Both the position numbers and the translations under genes were made by a program. From Rhodeus uyekii (taxonomy: Eukaryota > Chordata > Actinopteri > Cypriniformes > Acheilognathidae), in assembly GCA_037043235.1 (NCBI GenBank), contig JAWRVZ010000050.1, forward strand, positions 2,913,501 to 2,977,500: a stretch of DNA of 64,000 nucleotides, written 5' to 3'. Under the pieces are notes generated by a model, which saw only the letters and a program-made list of their open reading frames with translations, was not told the DNA's origin and searched no databases. This document shows positions 10,965 through 20,786 of the stretch, one piece after another; within the stretch, counting starts at the first letter, position 1, and each line of letters starts with the position of its first letter.

Positions 10965-11320
10965 GGAAACCCCCGTGGTCGCTGCAGAAGCAGGAGGCAT
11001 GTCGCTGCCTTGACGGTGGAAACCCCTCGGGGCCGCTGCGGGAGGCAGGAGGTACGTCGCCGCCGTGACGGTGGAAACCCCTCGGGGCCGCTGCGGGAGC
11101 AGGAGGCACTTCACTACCGTAGCAGTGGAAACCCCTCGGGGCCCCCACAGCAGCAGGAGGCACGTCAACGTCGTAGCAGGGGAAACCCCTCTGGGCCCCT
11201 GCATCGGCAGGAGGCACGTCACCGTCGCAGCAGGGGAAAACCTCTCTGGGCCCCCACTTTGGCAGGAGGCACGTCGCTACCATTGCATTGAAAAAAAACC
11301 TCGGGGCCGCTGCAGGACCA
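10965..11320. repeat. 54-bp GC-rich tandem repeat
   Basis: About six diverged copies of a 54-bp unit of the form GTGGAAACCCCTCGGGGCC...GGCAGGAGGTACGTCGCCGCCGTGAC. Each contains the palindromic word CCCCTCGGGG. Both strands stay open across much of it because the unit is a multiple of three; I do not take these frames as genes. Confidence 0.8.
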
Positions 11321-11407
11321 AAGGGGTACGTTGCCGCCGCGGTGGTGGAACTAATTTTGGAGAGATTGGCTCCCTTGGGAGTATGAAAGCACATCAACCC
11401 TGTAACT

Positions 11408-11550
11408 GAGCTCCTGCGGGAGCGTCACTGCTGCGGCAGTGGAAGTTAGAGAGAGTTTGCTCCTGCGGGAGCGTCACTGCTGCGGCAGTGGAAGTTAGAG
11501 AGAGCTTGCTCCTGCGGGAGCGTCACTGCTGCGGCAGTGGATAGTTTGAG
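11408..11550. repeat. 49-bp tandem repeat of paired stem-loops
   Basis: Three copies start at 11411, 11460 and 11509. Each holds GCTCC-TGCG-GGAGC (5-bp stem) and CACTGC-TGCG-GCAGTG (6-bp stem). The same two hairpins recur singly up to about 12790 and, reversed, in copy 2 at 25.4-25.9 kb. Confidence 0.85.
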
Positions 11551-11574
11551 AAGGGGTGAAGGAAAATTTTGTTT

Positions 11575-11935
11575 GGGAAAGGAAATTAGGAGAAAAAGAA
11601 GCCGGGGCCGCATGCGGAGCAGCCTCACGCTTAGGTCGGCCCCTGGGGCTTGGGGAGGAACGGAAGGATTAGAAAGAGGGAGAGTTTTGGAAAGGACATT
11701 AGGAAGAAAGAAGCCGGGGCCGCATGCGGAGGCAGCCTCGCGCTTAGGTCGGCCCCTGGGGCTTGGGAAGGAACGGAAAGATTAGAAAGAAGGATAGTTT
11801 GGGATAGGAAGAAGGAAAAGAAGCCGGGGCCGCATGCGGAGGCAGCCTCACGCTTAGGTCGGCCCCTAGGGCTTGGGGAGGAACGGAAAGATTAGAAAGA
11901 GGGATAGTTTGGTGAAGGTGGGGAGTCTGGGCCTG
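11575..11935 (-). repeat. About 111-bp tandem repeat, Pro-rich Gag-like coding
   Basis: Three units (starts near 11598, 11710 and 11820) contain GAAGCCGGGGCCGCATGCGGA. On the minus strand, part of the open frame 12130-11744 reads PLPYVWPAAPPS, VRLPPLVVQAQTP and SVRLPPHAAPAS. The same peptide words occur in copy 2 near 23729-23940 upstream of its RT, consistent with a Gag-like region expanded by repeat slippage. Confidence 0.6.
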
Positions 11936-12126
11936 CACCACTAACGGAGGCAGCCTCACGCTAGGATTGGATGGGGGGGCTGCAGGCCAGACGTAAGGGA
12001 GAGGGTTAGGAATGGGTATGTATTGATGGGGCTGATGTCGGATTTGGGTTAGAGCTGGAAGTAATGGTGAGTTATGAGCATCTGAGTAAACCGAAAATTT
12101 CCCCTTGGCTGACTCCTGCGGGAGTG

Positions 12127-12408
12127 TCACTTCTGCGGCAGTGGATAATTAGAGAGAACTGGCTGAGCATTGCTGCTGTGGCAGTGGAGGATTGAGAGAC
12201 CTGGCTCCTGCGGGAGTGTCAGTGCTGCGGCAATGGAAAGCAGTGGCCATGAAGTTGTAAGTGGGGAGGAGCTGATGCTTAACAGAAGACCTTGTTTGAT
12301 GTGCGATCTGTTTGATCTGATGTGGCTCTTGAGAGCTTCTGAAGACCAGCAGGGCAATGCTTGTATTTGCTGTTGGGAAAGGCCTTTGCGCAGCCGTGGT
12401 TGCTGCAC
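12127..12408 (-). pseudogene. Tyrosine recombinase C-terminal fragment (copy 1)
   Basis: The frame contains KGLSQQQIQAL, CWSSEALKSHIRSN and RSHIKQ. In DIRS/Ngaro recombinases this C-terminal block carries the nucleophilic Tyr in a W/G-S-S-x-x-x-x-x-Y context. Here the equivalent position is His (KSHIRSN), so it should be catalytically dead. The region encoding the HxxR box is not seen directly upstream. After the conserved part the frame runs into hairpin-repeat sequence. Confidence 0.6.
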
Positions 12409-13276
12409 CTATGCGAAATGAATGGCTGGATAAATGGTCTGTTGGGAATCCGGTTTGGGGTAGCGTAGCTTTAAGAAGTTTGTAACCGAAACGTGTAATG
12501 GGGTTGGAATCGTCTATGGAGAGTGGGTCGGATGGGAGTTTAGCCTGCGAGTTTCTGAAATGAAAGTAGGCTGAGTGGATGTGAGGGTGAGTTACGAGGG
12601 TCTGAGGAAACCAAAAGCCAGTATGAACATGGCTTCACTGCTGCGGCAGTGGGAAAATTCCCCCTTGGCTGACTCCTGCGGGAGTGTGGGGGAACATCAT
12701 TGCTGCGGCAATGGAGGCGGCAGTGGAATAATTTCCATTTGAACTGAGCTCATGCGGGAGTGTGGATGTGCATCACTACTGCGGAAATGGAGAACTTCCT
12801 CTGAACTTATCGCATGTTGGATAATGGAGATTGTCTATTTCCTCAACTTCTGTTGTCTCTTGTGGCAGTGAAAGCCATTTCTGGAGAGACTGATTTGGTC
12901 AAATGTAACTCCTGAAAGCTTCCGATGACCTGCGGCCCAGTGCTTGGATCTGCTGGTTTTGGAACAAAACATGTGGTGGGGTGATTTAAATCTTCTGTGA
13001 AGACTGGGTCGGATGGGAGTTTGGCCTGATCTCTTAAATGAAGGTTAGCTATGAAGGATTGTTGCTGTTGGAGTAAGATAAAAGCTTTATGGTTTGGTCT
13101 CCCTTACTTTCATTGTGTAGCGCTGATGAGTCAGAATATGGATGGATTTGGATTAAGGTTGAATGTGATGGAATCTGAGGAACTGAAACCTTTATGGCTC
13201 AACATGGCGTTGAGTAGTCGGACGACATTTGGGTGGAATCCTTGGCGGAGAGTAGGGATACGGATTTCCAACATAC

Positions 13277-13650
13277 AGTGGTACCTCGAGATACGAAAGT
13301 CTCAACTTACGAAAAATCCAAGTTACGAAAGCAAAGACGATGAATTTTACTGCTCTACATACGAAAAGTTTTCAAGATACTACAGGTTTCTGAAAGTCCA
13401 AGATTCGCCCCATAACAATTTTGAAACTCGCGCCGCACGCCGGCATCTTAGTTATAGTAGACTCGCCACCATCCTCCTGCTCTCCCATTGGTTCCTGATG
13501 CTAGCCAAGCCATGAGATCCTTCTCTCTAATTGGACAGCATCCCTCCCATCATGCATCTTCTATACGTACGTGCTGGCGTGATTTAGCTCAGCCACTCCG
13601 CACCCGAAACTTTACATTTTTTATGTTTTTGTAAAGTTAAGTGCATGTAT
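13277..13650. mobile_element. Mariner-like MITE fragment inside copy 1
   Basis: Begins CAGTGGTACCTCGAGATACG, continuing with repeated TTACGAAA words. This terminus type (CAGTGGTACCTCG...TACGA) is common in fish mariner-like elements. Right-hand ends of the same kind occur at 20276 and 57380. The right boundary here is uncertain; another TE-like start (CCAGTGGCTTAGCCACGGG) follows at about 13653. Confidence 0.5.
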
Positions 13651-14570
13651 GTACCAGTGGCTTAGCCACGGGGGGGCCTGGGCCCCCTCATTTACATGTC
13701 CGGCCCCCTCAGATTTTCAATTGTTTAAAATCGCGACTGTGAAAACTAAAGTGAAAGCACCACCTATTACTTTGAAATAGGAAGTGCATATGATTTCTTT
13801 CCAGTGAGTCCACTTAATAGCCGATTAAGTTGAAACATCAAGGCAGCGTTGGCAATAAGTACTTGATTCTTGTGTGGGCGGCTGAGCGCGCGATCGACTG
13901 TAATGAGCGCGATCTGAAGCGGCGCGTGCGATCGGACTGTACTGCACGCTATCTGACTTCGGTGCGCGCTACTGCTTGAGCTGCGAGGAAGCAGCGCGTT
14001 ACTTTAAAAACAATCACATTTCAGACGTGGGTTCCCCGGAACAGAAGCATTGAGATGGCACAAACTGCTCGTGATTTAGCGATGCTGAAATAAAAAGCGC
14101 CGGGAAGGATTACAGCTGCTCTTGTTTGTGTGAGCTGACGGACAGAGATAGTGTGAGCTGAAACTGCAGCGCGGTCTGCTGAGGCTCGCGGCGCCCTGGC
14201 TAGCAGGAAGAAAGCGGCATTGCCTGAGAGTCGAGCTTGCTGCTCGACCAGCTTTATTATCCTTTCTCAATGGCAGGAGCGATTAAAAAGGGCCGATGTA
14301 GAGCTGCTGGATACGGATGTTTGCTTGGTGGCGAGAACAGCCTCAAGTCTTACTGTGCGTTTGCTTGTTGTTGCTTGGGACCCGTTTGTTTGGTCTGGCA
14401 CCCGTGATGTATTGCTGAGGGTGATATAATATAGTTAGCATGGTGTTAGGCGGATGAGGATCGCTACTGGGTCCGGAGGTTTTCGTAGAGAATCCATCTA
14501 ACGAGTGGAGCTCGATTTCGGGTGTATCGCGACCAGAAGGCGGAGCCACAATGCCGTAAACTGTCGAGCT

Positions 14571-14721
14571 GCCAAAAAATGTCAAAGAGCTGTAGGTGAG
14601 TCAAACATGTCTCTATATACGTGCTTCCTCTCCTGCTGATAGGATGAGGTGTAAATGCTGATGACGTGTTGATTGCGTTAATCATATGAACGTGCTCCTC
14701 CCGAACTTTAATAAAACATCA
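14571..14721. repeat. Partial Y terminal unit of copy 1
   Basis: Matches 10375-10529 from GCCAAAAAATGTCAAAGAGC to AATAAAACAT with only a few differences. It is the far (A1) end of the split direct repeat. Confidence 0.8.
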
Positions 14722-14821
14722 TTAAATGTGATATTCTTAGCATGTTTAATTAATATATTTTTAACATTAAAAATATAAGATTTATAACATATAACATTTA
14801 ACATGAATATATTTTTAACAT

Positions 14822-15436
14822 TCCCCTGACGGGGAAGCAGAAAACACCTCCTCACCTCCAACAGCGCCACAACTCCGCTGCGTAATTTGGAAATAATATA
14901 ATTTCCTTTGGCGGGCCGCAGGGGCGTCACTAGGCCCTTTTTAGGGGGGCTTCACCGCTAAACTTCTGCCCAGCCCCCCTAAAAAATATATTTGATTAAT
15001 ACATTTTTGATCGCTTCAGTCCCCTTTTAAAAAAACTCATTTGAAACGGCGGCAAGCTGCGTCAAGTTTCGGCTCCTCCCCTTATCTGAGTCTGCTTGGT
15101 TTTAGCGCATTTTTCAATCTGCAGGGGCGCCGAGCAGAGTGAACATCAAGGTGTGTGTCGTGTGTGCGTGCATTTATTGATAGATTGCTAATGCTATGAT
15201 ATTACACCTGCATCGGTGCAGTTCTTTGTCATAAATGCATTGCAGTTTACATAATGTAATCATGGTATAGTGGATTGCAGTAAGGTTAGTAGCATACCAC
15301 CCTACCCTAATAGTCAAATAATATTTTTTTAATCATACCCTTATTGGGGGCTGAGCCCCCCTAAAATCAAAATCCTAGAATCGCCCCTGGCGGGCCGACA
15401 ACATTTGATCCGCGGACCGGGGGTTGGTGACCACTG
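14822..15436. mobile_element. Older hAT-type element hosting the MITE
   Basis: With the 471-bp MITE removed, the flanks join as TTGGCGGGCCGACAACATTTG...GCGGACCGGGGGTTGGTGACCACTGG, ending in a CAGTGGT-type hAT terminus. A similar terminus is at 19650-19664. The left end is not certain. Confidence 0.45.
14919..15389. mobile_element. hAT-type MITE with 8-bp target duplication
   Basis: The element starts CAGGGGCGTCACTAGG and ends CCTAGAATCGCCCCTG: imperfect inverted termini with a shared subterminal TTTTAGGGGGG word. It is flanked on both sides by GCGGGCCG (14911-14918 and 15390-15397), an 8-bp direct duplication as expected for hAT transposition. It is 471 bp with no coding. Confidence 0.85.
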
Positions 15437-16006
15437 GTTTAATGTGACAAGAGTTTAGAGCAGTAGAAGGGGGAGGAGTTTGTGTTTGAGGAAGTTCACT
15501 GATTGGCTGGATGTGTTGTCAGACTCCACCCAATAGGAGACTGACACTCTTTAACGACTCAAATCAGTTCATGTGTCATTGTTTATGAATGTTCAGATTT
15601 TAAATAATATGCTGGAAAGGATTCGTTTACATGTTTTATATCATTAGTTGTTTTTTTCTAAAATGTCAAAAGCTCCTGCTGTTCCTCATTCAATACATTT
15701 CAAGATATTTGTTTTGTCTCGGCTTTATTGAAAATGAAGCTGAAATGAAAGATGTTTGTGAGTAGAAACATCTGTTTGCTGAATCTCATCCCTCTGTCAG
15801 TGAAAAGAACAGTTTTCATTCTTAGTTCTGCTGTGAAATTGCTGTCAAATGTATTTATTCAGTTTGATCAGTTTTGTGTCTCTGAGCATCTAAAGAACGA
15901 CTTTCAGTTTCTCACAATGAAACCATGAAAATATGACATGAGCCATTGATTCAGGTTTAGATGATGGATTACAAATGATGAGACAAATGTGAGACAAAGA
16001 CATTTT

Positions 16007-16012
16007 TATTAC
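16007..16012 (-). terminator. Candidate poly(A) signal AATAAA
   Basis: Minus-strand AATAAA about 345 bases beyond the stop codon at 16356. It is conserved at the same relative place in the paralogue (near 58798). Simple hexamers are common in AT-rich DNA, so support is modest. Confidence 0.35.
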
Positions 16013-16355
16013 ACTTTTTGGCAAATACATATTAATTTCAACTGTTATTCACACAGAATGTATGATAGAGAATAAAACTTTGGTCTGTATGTTTATAAAT
16101 GACTGAAACAAGAGAAACTGAACAGGAAACTGGAGAACAAAACCAACAAAACAGAAGAACAGAAAGACGTCAAGCTTTTACTATTGAAGAACAAACATCA
16201 CAAAGATGAAAGACATTTTCCTTTAAGATTATGACAAATCTAAATAATAGCAATAATCATAAACCACAAAAATAATAAAAAGGAACAAATAAATGCAGAA
16301 CAACTCACTAAAATGGTAATTAATAAAATTCTGAATCTCATTAAACTTGTTAACA

Positions 16356-16414
16356 TCAGATTGAAGTTTCTTCCTCCGTTACGGCGAACTGACTTTGATC
16401 TTCAACAAATGAAA
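16356..16414 (-). CDS. Last coding exon, cytoplasmic tail (left copy)
   Basis: Acceptor GTCTATTTCAG lies before 16414. In the phase left by the transmembrane exon (AGA G|TT) it reads VSFVEDQSQFAVTEEETSI then TGA at 16358-16356. The tail is short and acidic and has no ITIM, ITSM or other tyrosine motif. The paralogue at 59718-59776 reads the same except one E-to-D change, with intact acceptor and stop, so the exon is under constraint or recently duplicated. Confidence 0.65.
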
Positions 16415-17280
16415 CTGAAATAGACAGAAAAACGTTTATTAGAGAGAGAGAGAACAAACATTAAACACCTTTTATTTTCCATCATATAAAAAAAAAACAT
16501 TTTACTTAATAACAATAATAAATAAATACAATGTTTAGTTCAATATTAATTGCATCAAAATGTCAATGTTACCAATAAAATACTATTTGATCATCATCGT
16601 TCAGAGAAATAAAGTTTGCATTTATACATCACTTTCTTCCAAAGAACATTTTATAAACATTTTATAAAATTCATACTCTATTTTAACTCTAGATTCTACT
16701 TTAAACAAGTTTAATTATTATTTCTTCATTTTCAGTTTAATATTGTTTCCAAATAGTTCACTTTGCTTGACCACTTAAAAAAAGTTGGAGCTCAAAAGTA
16801 AAAACTGTTTTAACCAAAGCCTTTAAAAATATTCTCTAAAAGATCCAAAAGAGGTAATTATAAATCTCCTGATTATTTTGGCAATGGAAATTTAATAAAT
16901 TGAATGCCATAATGGAACAGAAGAACAGGAACAGATAGAAACTCCTCCATTTTGTATCTTATTTTTAAAATGTTGTCAAACTCTTGAGATTTCACACATG
17001 TAACGCACAGCTGAACTGCACTCTAAAAATGACACATGTTGAAGTTCTTGTAAGGAGAGAAGTTTCTCACATCTCCATTTTTACAAAACTATTTAATAAC
17101 GAAGGAAAAGAGGATTTTAACTTAAAACATTTTTTACCATTCTTTCTGACCTTCTCCCTATTTGTTCAGTTATTTCTTCCACAGAAAAACATTTATTTCG
17201 TTCTGTATCAATTTAATAAATTAAATCTTCCACTTTTAGAACAGCAGATAAAATGAACAGGTTGATTTCAAACGTAGTAA

Positions 17281-17392
17281 TTTATTCTGAAGACAAAAGC
17301 ATGAATTATAAAGCAGTGTTTGTTCAGGAAATCTTCTCCTGCTGTTCGTACAGACTGATCACATTATCATGAGGAATGTCACTCAGATCATC
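17281..17392 (-). CDS. Candidate alternative terminal exon with own poly(A) signal
   Basis: After a TTTTATAG acceptor-like site the frame reads DDLSDIPHDNVISLYEQQEK-I-S and stops at TGA (17326-17324). AATAAA follows at 17286-17281, 38 bases beyond. The peptide looks like a cytoplasmic end with one tyrosine (SLYEQQ, not a canonical ITIM). The phase (0) does not match the phase-1 transmembrane exon directly, so a further exon would be needed. The right paralogue has lost this segment. No known domain was recognised. Confidence 0.3.
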
Positions 17393-17970
17393 CTATAAAA
17401 CTCCTTCACACCGACATTAGGAGCAAATACATTCATACATGAAAACGACAGATGTTGATTGATATCTATCCGCTGCATTCTTGCAGGAATGATTTGTATC
17501 CGTCAGAAGCTTTTCCCTGAACTCTTTCTGACAGGAGAACAGCGACTCCAGCACTTGCACTGGAAGCATGAGGAACGCCTGTCCCTTCCTTCACTCACAC
17601 AATCTGCTGCTGAAACACATCTGTGTGCGGCTCTCACAAACATCACACACCACTTTATACAAGCATTTCTCTCTTCTTTATTACCACATCCATTTACATT
17701 TAAAGATCCCATATTTAAGGATGTCATAAAGTCTTAATGCAGCGAGTAAAATCTACACAAGACTGTCTTTTACAAACCTTCTAATGATTACTTGTCTTGA
17801 TAGATCACCTTCTTTACTTTGGTGATTATTTTTTTGAGACGATACTGTTTTTGTTTATTAAACTCCTAAATTTCTACAAGACACTAAAAATCTTCTCAAA
17901 TCTGGAACAGATTGTGGATTTTTTTTAAAGCATTAAACTCTCATGAGAGAGAGAGAGACATTAGTTTTAC

Positions 17971-18081
17971 CTCTGTCTCTGTAACATTTGTAAATCATCA
18001 CGACTGTCGCCAGCAGATGCGAAAAAACAGCTGCAAAAAAACTGATGATTTTGAAGACAGAAATCTGAGCTGAACGTGACG
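17971..18081 (-). CDS. Transmembrane exon (left copy)
   Basis: A 111-nt exon, phase 1 in and out: acceptor GTGTTTCAG before 18081, donor GTAAAA after 17971. It encodes SRSAQISVFKIISFF, AAVFSHLLATVVMIY and KCYRDR, a single hydrophobic span followed by a basic stop-transfer. One Lys and one His lie within or next to the span. The next exon downstream is 16414-16356. Upstream it is phase-compatible with the Ig exon 21053-20787, but its closest paralogue (61051-61149) sits behind a SLAM-like C2 exon, so the present partner could be either type of ectodomain. Confidence 0.75.
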
Positions 18082-18317
18082 CTGAAACACAGAAACACAA
18101 ACACATTATTGAGAAACATTACTCTTCATTAAAGTCCCAGTGGAGATTAGAGGCAGGTTTAGGGATTTGAGAAATACTCTAGAAATACTTGCTGCATTTG
18201 TATGAAGATTCACAGATTTCCAGTAAGTTTGAGGATTAATAAAGTCACAAATAAAAACGTTTATGGAAGAAAAAAGAAAAGTAAATTAAAGTGTAACAGC
18301 GGCGATTAACACCAGAA

Positions 18318-19350
18318 CTATTTAATAATAATAATAATAATAATAATCCATTTTATTTTAGGCGCCTTTCATAACACCCAAGGTCACCATACATTAACAA
18401 GAAACAACAACAATATTAAAGAATAACAGTAAACAACAACGACAGTAAACCAATTAATAAGTAGAAAGAAAAGCAAACACAAACATGACCACTGTAAGAA
18501 TAACAAAAAACAAAGTGCTAGACTTGAGGAAAAACAGTAATCATGACAGATAAGCTATTCTAAATAAATGCGTCTTAAGTTTGACTTTAAATTGTGATAG
18601 TGAGTCTGAATCACGGATGTTATCTGGGAGAGAATTACAGAGGCGTGGAGAAGCACGGCTAAAGGCCCTATGGCCCATGGTGGTTAGACAAGCAGAGGGT
18701 GTGTGGAGGAGACCCAAGGAAGAAGAGCGGAGGGTGCGAGAAGGAATATAGGGCTGTAAGAGATCTGAAAGGTAAGGTGGAGAGAGGTTATGAAGAGATT
18801 TGTAAGTGAGGAGAAGAATTTTGAAATCAATCCAAAATTTGATAGGAAGCCAATGTAGCTGTTGAAGCGATGGGGTAATGTGTTGTATAGATGGAGTCCG
18901 GGTTATGATACGAGCAGCAGAATTCTGAATCAATTGGAGTTTATGAAGAGATTTGTGTGATAAGCCAATTAAGAGAGAGTTACAGTAGTCAATGCGAGAG
19001 GAGACAAGCGAGTGAACGAGAATAGCAGAACTGCGTGGAGTGAGAAATGGACGTAGACGAGCAATATTGCGGAGATGAAAATAGCAAGACTTGGTTATAT
19101 TATTAATGTGAGCTTTGAAAGAAAGGGTGCTGTCAAAGATGACACCCAAGTTCCTGACCTGGCGGGAAGGGAAAACGGAGGAACCATCAATGGGTAAGGA
19201 AAAACTGCAAGACCTTGAGAGAACTGAATTTGTGCCAATAAGGAGTACTTCAGTCTTACTGCCATTAAGTTTGAGAAAATTTTTAGAAAACCAGACTTTT
19301 AATTCGTGAAGGCAGTTGGTAAGACAGGCAGGTGGGAAAGTGGACTCAGG
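18318..19350 (-). mobile_element. 5'-truncated L2-type LINE
   Basis: A minus frame from about 19330 to 18541 encodes the C-terminal half of an L2/CR1-like reverse transcriptase: LGVIFDSTLSFKAHI, RIDYCNSLLIGL, LQLIQNSAARIITRT, LHWLPIKFWIDFKIL, GHRAFSRASPRLCNSLP. It stops at TGA 18543-18541. The 3' end is an ATTATT-type tail (plus-strand TAATAA repeat near 18325-18348), usual for L2. The frame is open, but the palm domain is absent. It lies in the intron between Ig exon 20787 and the transmembrane exon. Confidence 0.8.
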
Positions 19351-19454
19351 CTTTGTGGCTTTTGATTTAAGCTGTTGTTCAGGTCTGTGTTCACATGTGT
19401 CAGACAGACGTCTTTAACATCTTCAGAATCAGAAGGAGCTTTATTGCCAAGTAT

Positions 19455-19664
19455 ATATGGTAAACGCGTGTTAATTTTGCCGCGGACCGGTTGCGCAAGA
19501 TGGATGATGAGTCTGCGCGAGATTGAACACACCTCAGTGCCAAAGCAGCAGCGTCAAAGCCGCTTGCAGCCGCTCACGGACCAGTCCGCGAATTCGATCC
19601 GCGGCCAGTACCAGTTCGTCTGCGGACCTGTACCGGGCCGCGGACCGGGGGTTGGGGACCACTG
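19455..19664. mobile_element. hAT-type terminal fragment
   Basis: Ends GCGGACCGGGGGTTGGGGACCACTG, the reverse of a CAGTGGTCCCCAACC-type hAT terminus. Related to the end at 15398-15436. Confidence 0.45.
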
Positions 19665-19689
19665 GGTCAGAGGAACTGCGATGGAGGCA

Positions 19690-20165
19690 AAATTTGGTAT
19701 CAATCTTCGGCACCAACCCACCAGTCCTAAAAACGACCTCACCTCCTTAGTGTTTGGCTGAGGGCTCCTTCGGATGACCTCCACTTTGTCCACCTGCGGT
19801 CTCAGCTGTCCGTTACCCAGACGATATCCCAGGTAGTCTGTCTCTTGCCTGGGCCACTCGCATTTGTCTACATTTAATGTAAATCCTGCATCCTCCATCC
19901 TCTGCAGGGTTTGTTTAAGGTGTTGACAATGCTCCGTCCATTACTGTGTATAACCACGTCATTCAAGTACGCCGCTGACCAGTCTTCACCACCTTGGAGT
20001 ACTTGGTCCATTAGTCGCTGGAATGTGGCTGGTGCCCCGTGCAGGCCAAAAGGAAGGACTGTGAATTGATATAGTCCTAGTGGGGTTCGGAATGCGGTGT
20101 GGGGTCTGGACTCTGGTTTGAGGGGAACCTGCCAGTAACCCTTGATTCGTATGGAACGAATCAAG
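19690..20165 (-). pseudogene. Ty3/gypsy reverse transcriptase fragment with altered active site
   Basis: Two overlapping minus frames (20164-19874 and 19898-19554) cover RT motifs IRIKGYWQVPL, AFRTPLGLYQFTVLPFGLHGAP, TFQRLMD, and then CEW...TDYLGYRLGNG and VRSFLGLVGWCRRLIP. The catalytic YxDD block reads AAYLNDVVIHS, so the first Asp is Asn. A frame change separates the two halves near 19890. No LTR, RNase H or integrase is nearby. It is a different family from the 27.3 kb element. Confidence 0.75.
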
Positions 20166-20276
20166 TAATTTTTAGTGCATTCTTATGGTGAAAATTGTTT
20201 TGGTGTACGAGTATTTTGGTGTACGAGCTCGCTCTTGGAACAAATTAAATTCATAAACTGAGGTATTACTATATAT
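20150..20276. mobile_element. Mariner-like right-end fragment
   Basis: Carries TATGGAACGAATCAAG, GGTGTACGAG twice, and ends CTGAGGTATTACTATA, the reverse of a TA-flanked CAGTAATACCTC-like terminus. Confidence 0.45.
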
Positions 20277-20786
20277 TCATATATTTGAATATTTGAATAT
20301 TCATCTGGTGTGACAGTTATTCTACTTTTCATGAACACAATGATCATTAAACACTTTGAGATTGTGTTTTAAATGCAATAACACAACGAGCAGCAGGATG
20401 ACAGAATATGAAAGAACAACAATAACCTCCATTTAAAGTAAAACCATCCAAACACTCCTTCATTTCATCAAAAGATCAGAATCACATGGATTCACTTCAC
20501 TGTTCAACTACTAGCCTTTTATTGACATGTGGAGTAAAAAAGCTTTTGCTTCGGATGAGGAAGCTGCTGTTTTGAGCATGTGCTCATATTCATGCCGGTG
20601 ACTGTATGAACTGCAGTAAACACATCTCACAGTGTTAAACTCATCATCCATCCATCATTCATCATTCATTTAAACCACCATCCATCATGGGAATGATCGG
20701 GAATTACATCCCTTATTCCAACACAAAGAAAACATTTAATATTCAATGTGAGCAGATGCTGATGTGAATCAGTGATGATCACTCAC

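Larger units (their letters stand above)
10201..14721 (-). mobile_element. DIRS/Ngaro-type tyrosine-recombinase retrotransposon, copy 1
   Basis: The ends form split direct repeats. In plus coordinates they are X1 (10201-10374), Y1 (10375-10529), X2 (10530-10646), then the interior, then Y2 (14571-14721). Read on the coding (minus) strand this is A1-interior-B1-A2-B2, the arrangement known for PAT/Ngaro elements. The Y part carries a TATATA and an AATAAAAC. The interior has a tyrosine-recombinase C-terminus (12127-12408), a Pro-rich Gag-like repeat region (11.6-12.1 kb), two tandem-repeat arrays and a 5' region matching copy 2 (21.9-26.3 kb) in reverse. No RT remains, and the order of parts differs from copy 2, so it is rearranged. 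It is interrupted by another transposon at 13277. Confidence 0.75.
15437..18310. repeat. Receptor 3'-end block, left copy (pairs with 58113-61380)
   Basis: From the GAGTTTAGAGCAG...GGGGGAGGAG segment, through the last exon, intron and transmembrane exon to the following AGTGTAA(C/T)AGCGGCGA, the two copies run in parallel with high identity. Differences: the right copy has a LINE-like insertion at about 58890-59405, lacks 12 bp at the TM-exon acceptor, and has a solo LTR in place of the left 17.17-17.74 kb segment. Confidence 0.8.

Noticed and set aside
10674..11409. Overlapping frames on both strands rich in PRGVS or GNPSGP repeats
   Set aside because: The 54-bp tandem unit is a multiple of three, so open frames arise on all readings. 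No known domain was recognised.
17459..17737. Plus frame of 92 codons in the receptor 3' intron
   Set aside because: No start context, domain or conservation; the paralogue lacks the region.
13277..20276. A single 7-kb mariner-like transposon between the CAGTGGTACCTC start and the GAGGTATTACTA end
   Set aside because: The termini differ, the interior contains receptor exons and unrelated elements, and partial ends of this family are common (also at 57380). Two separate fragments are more likely.
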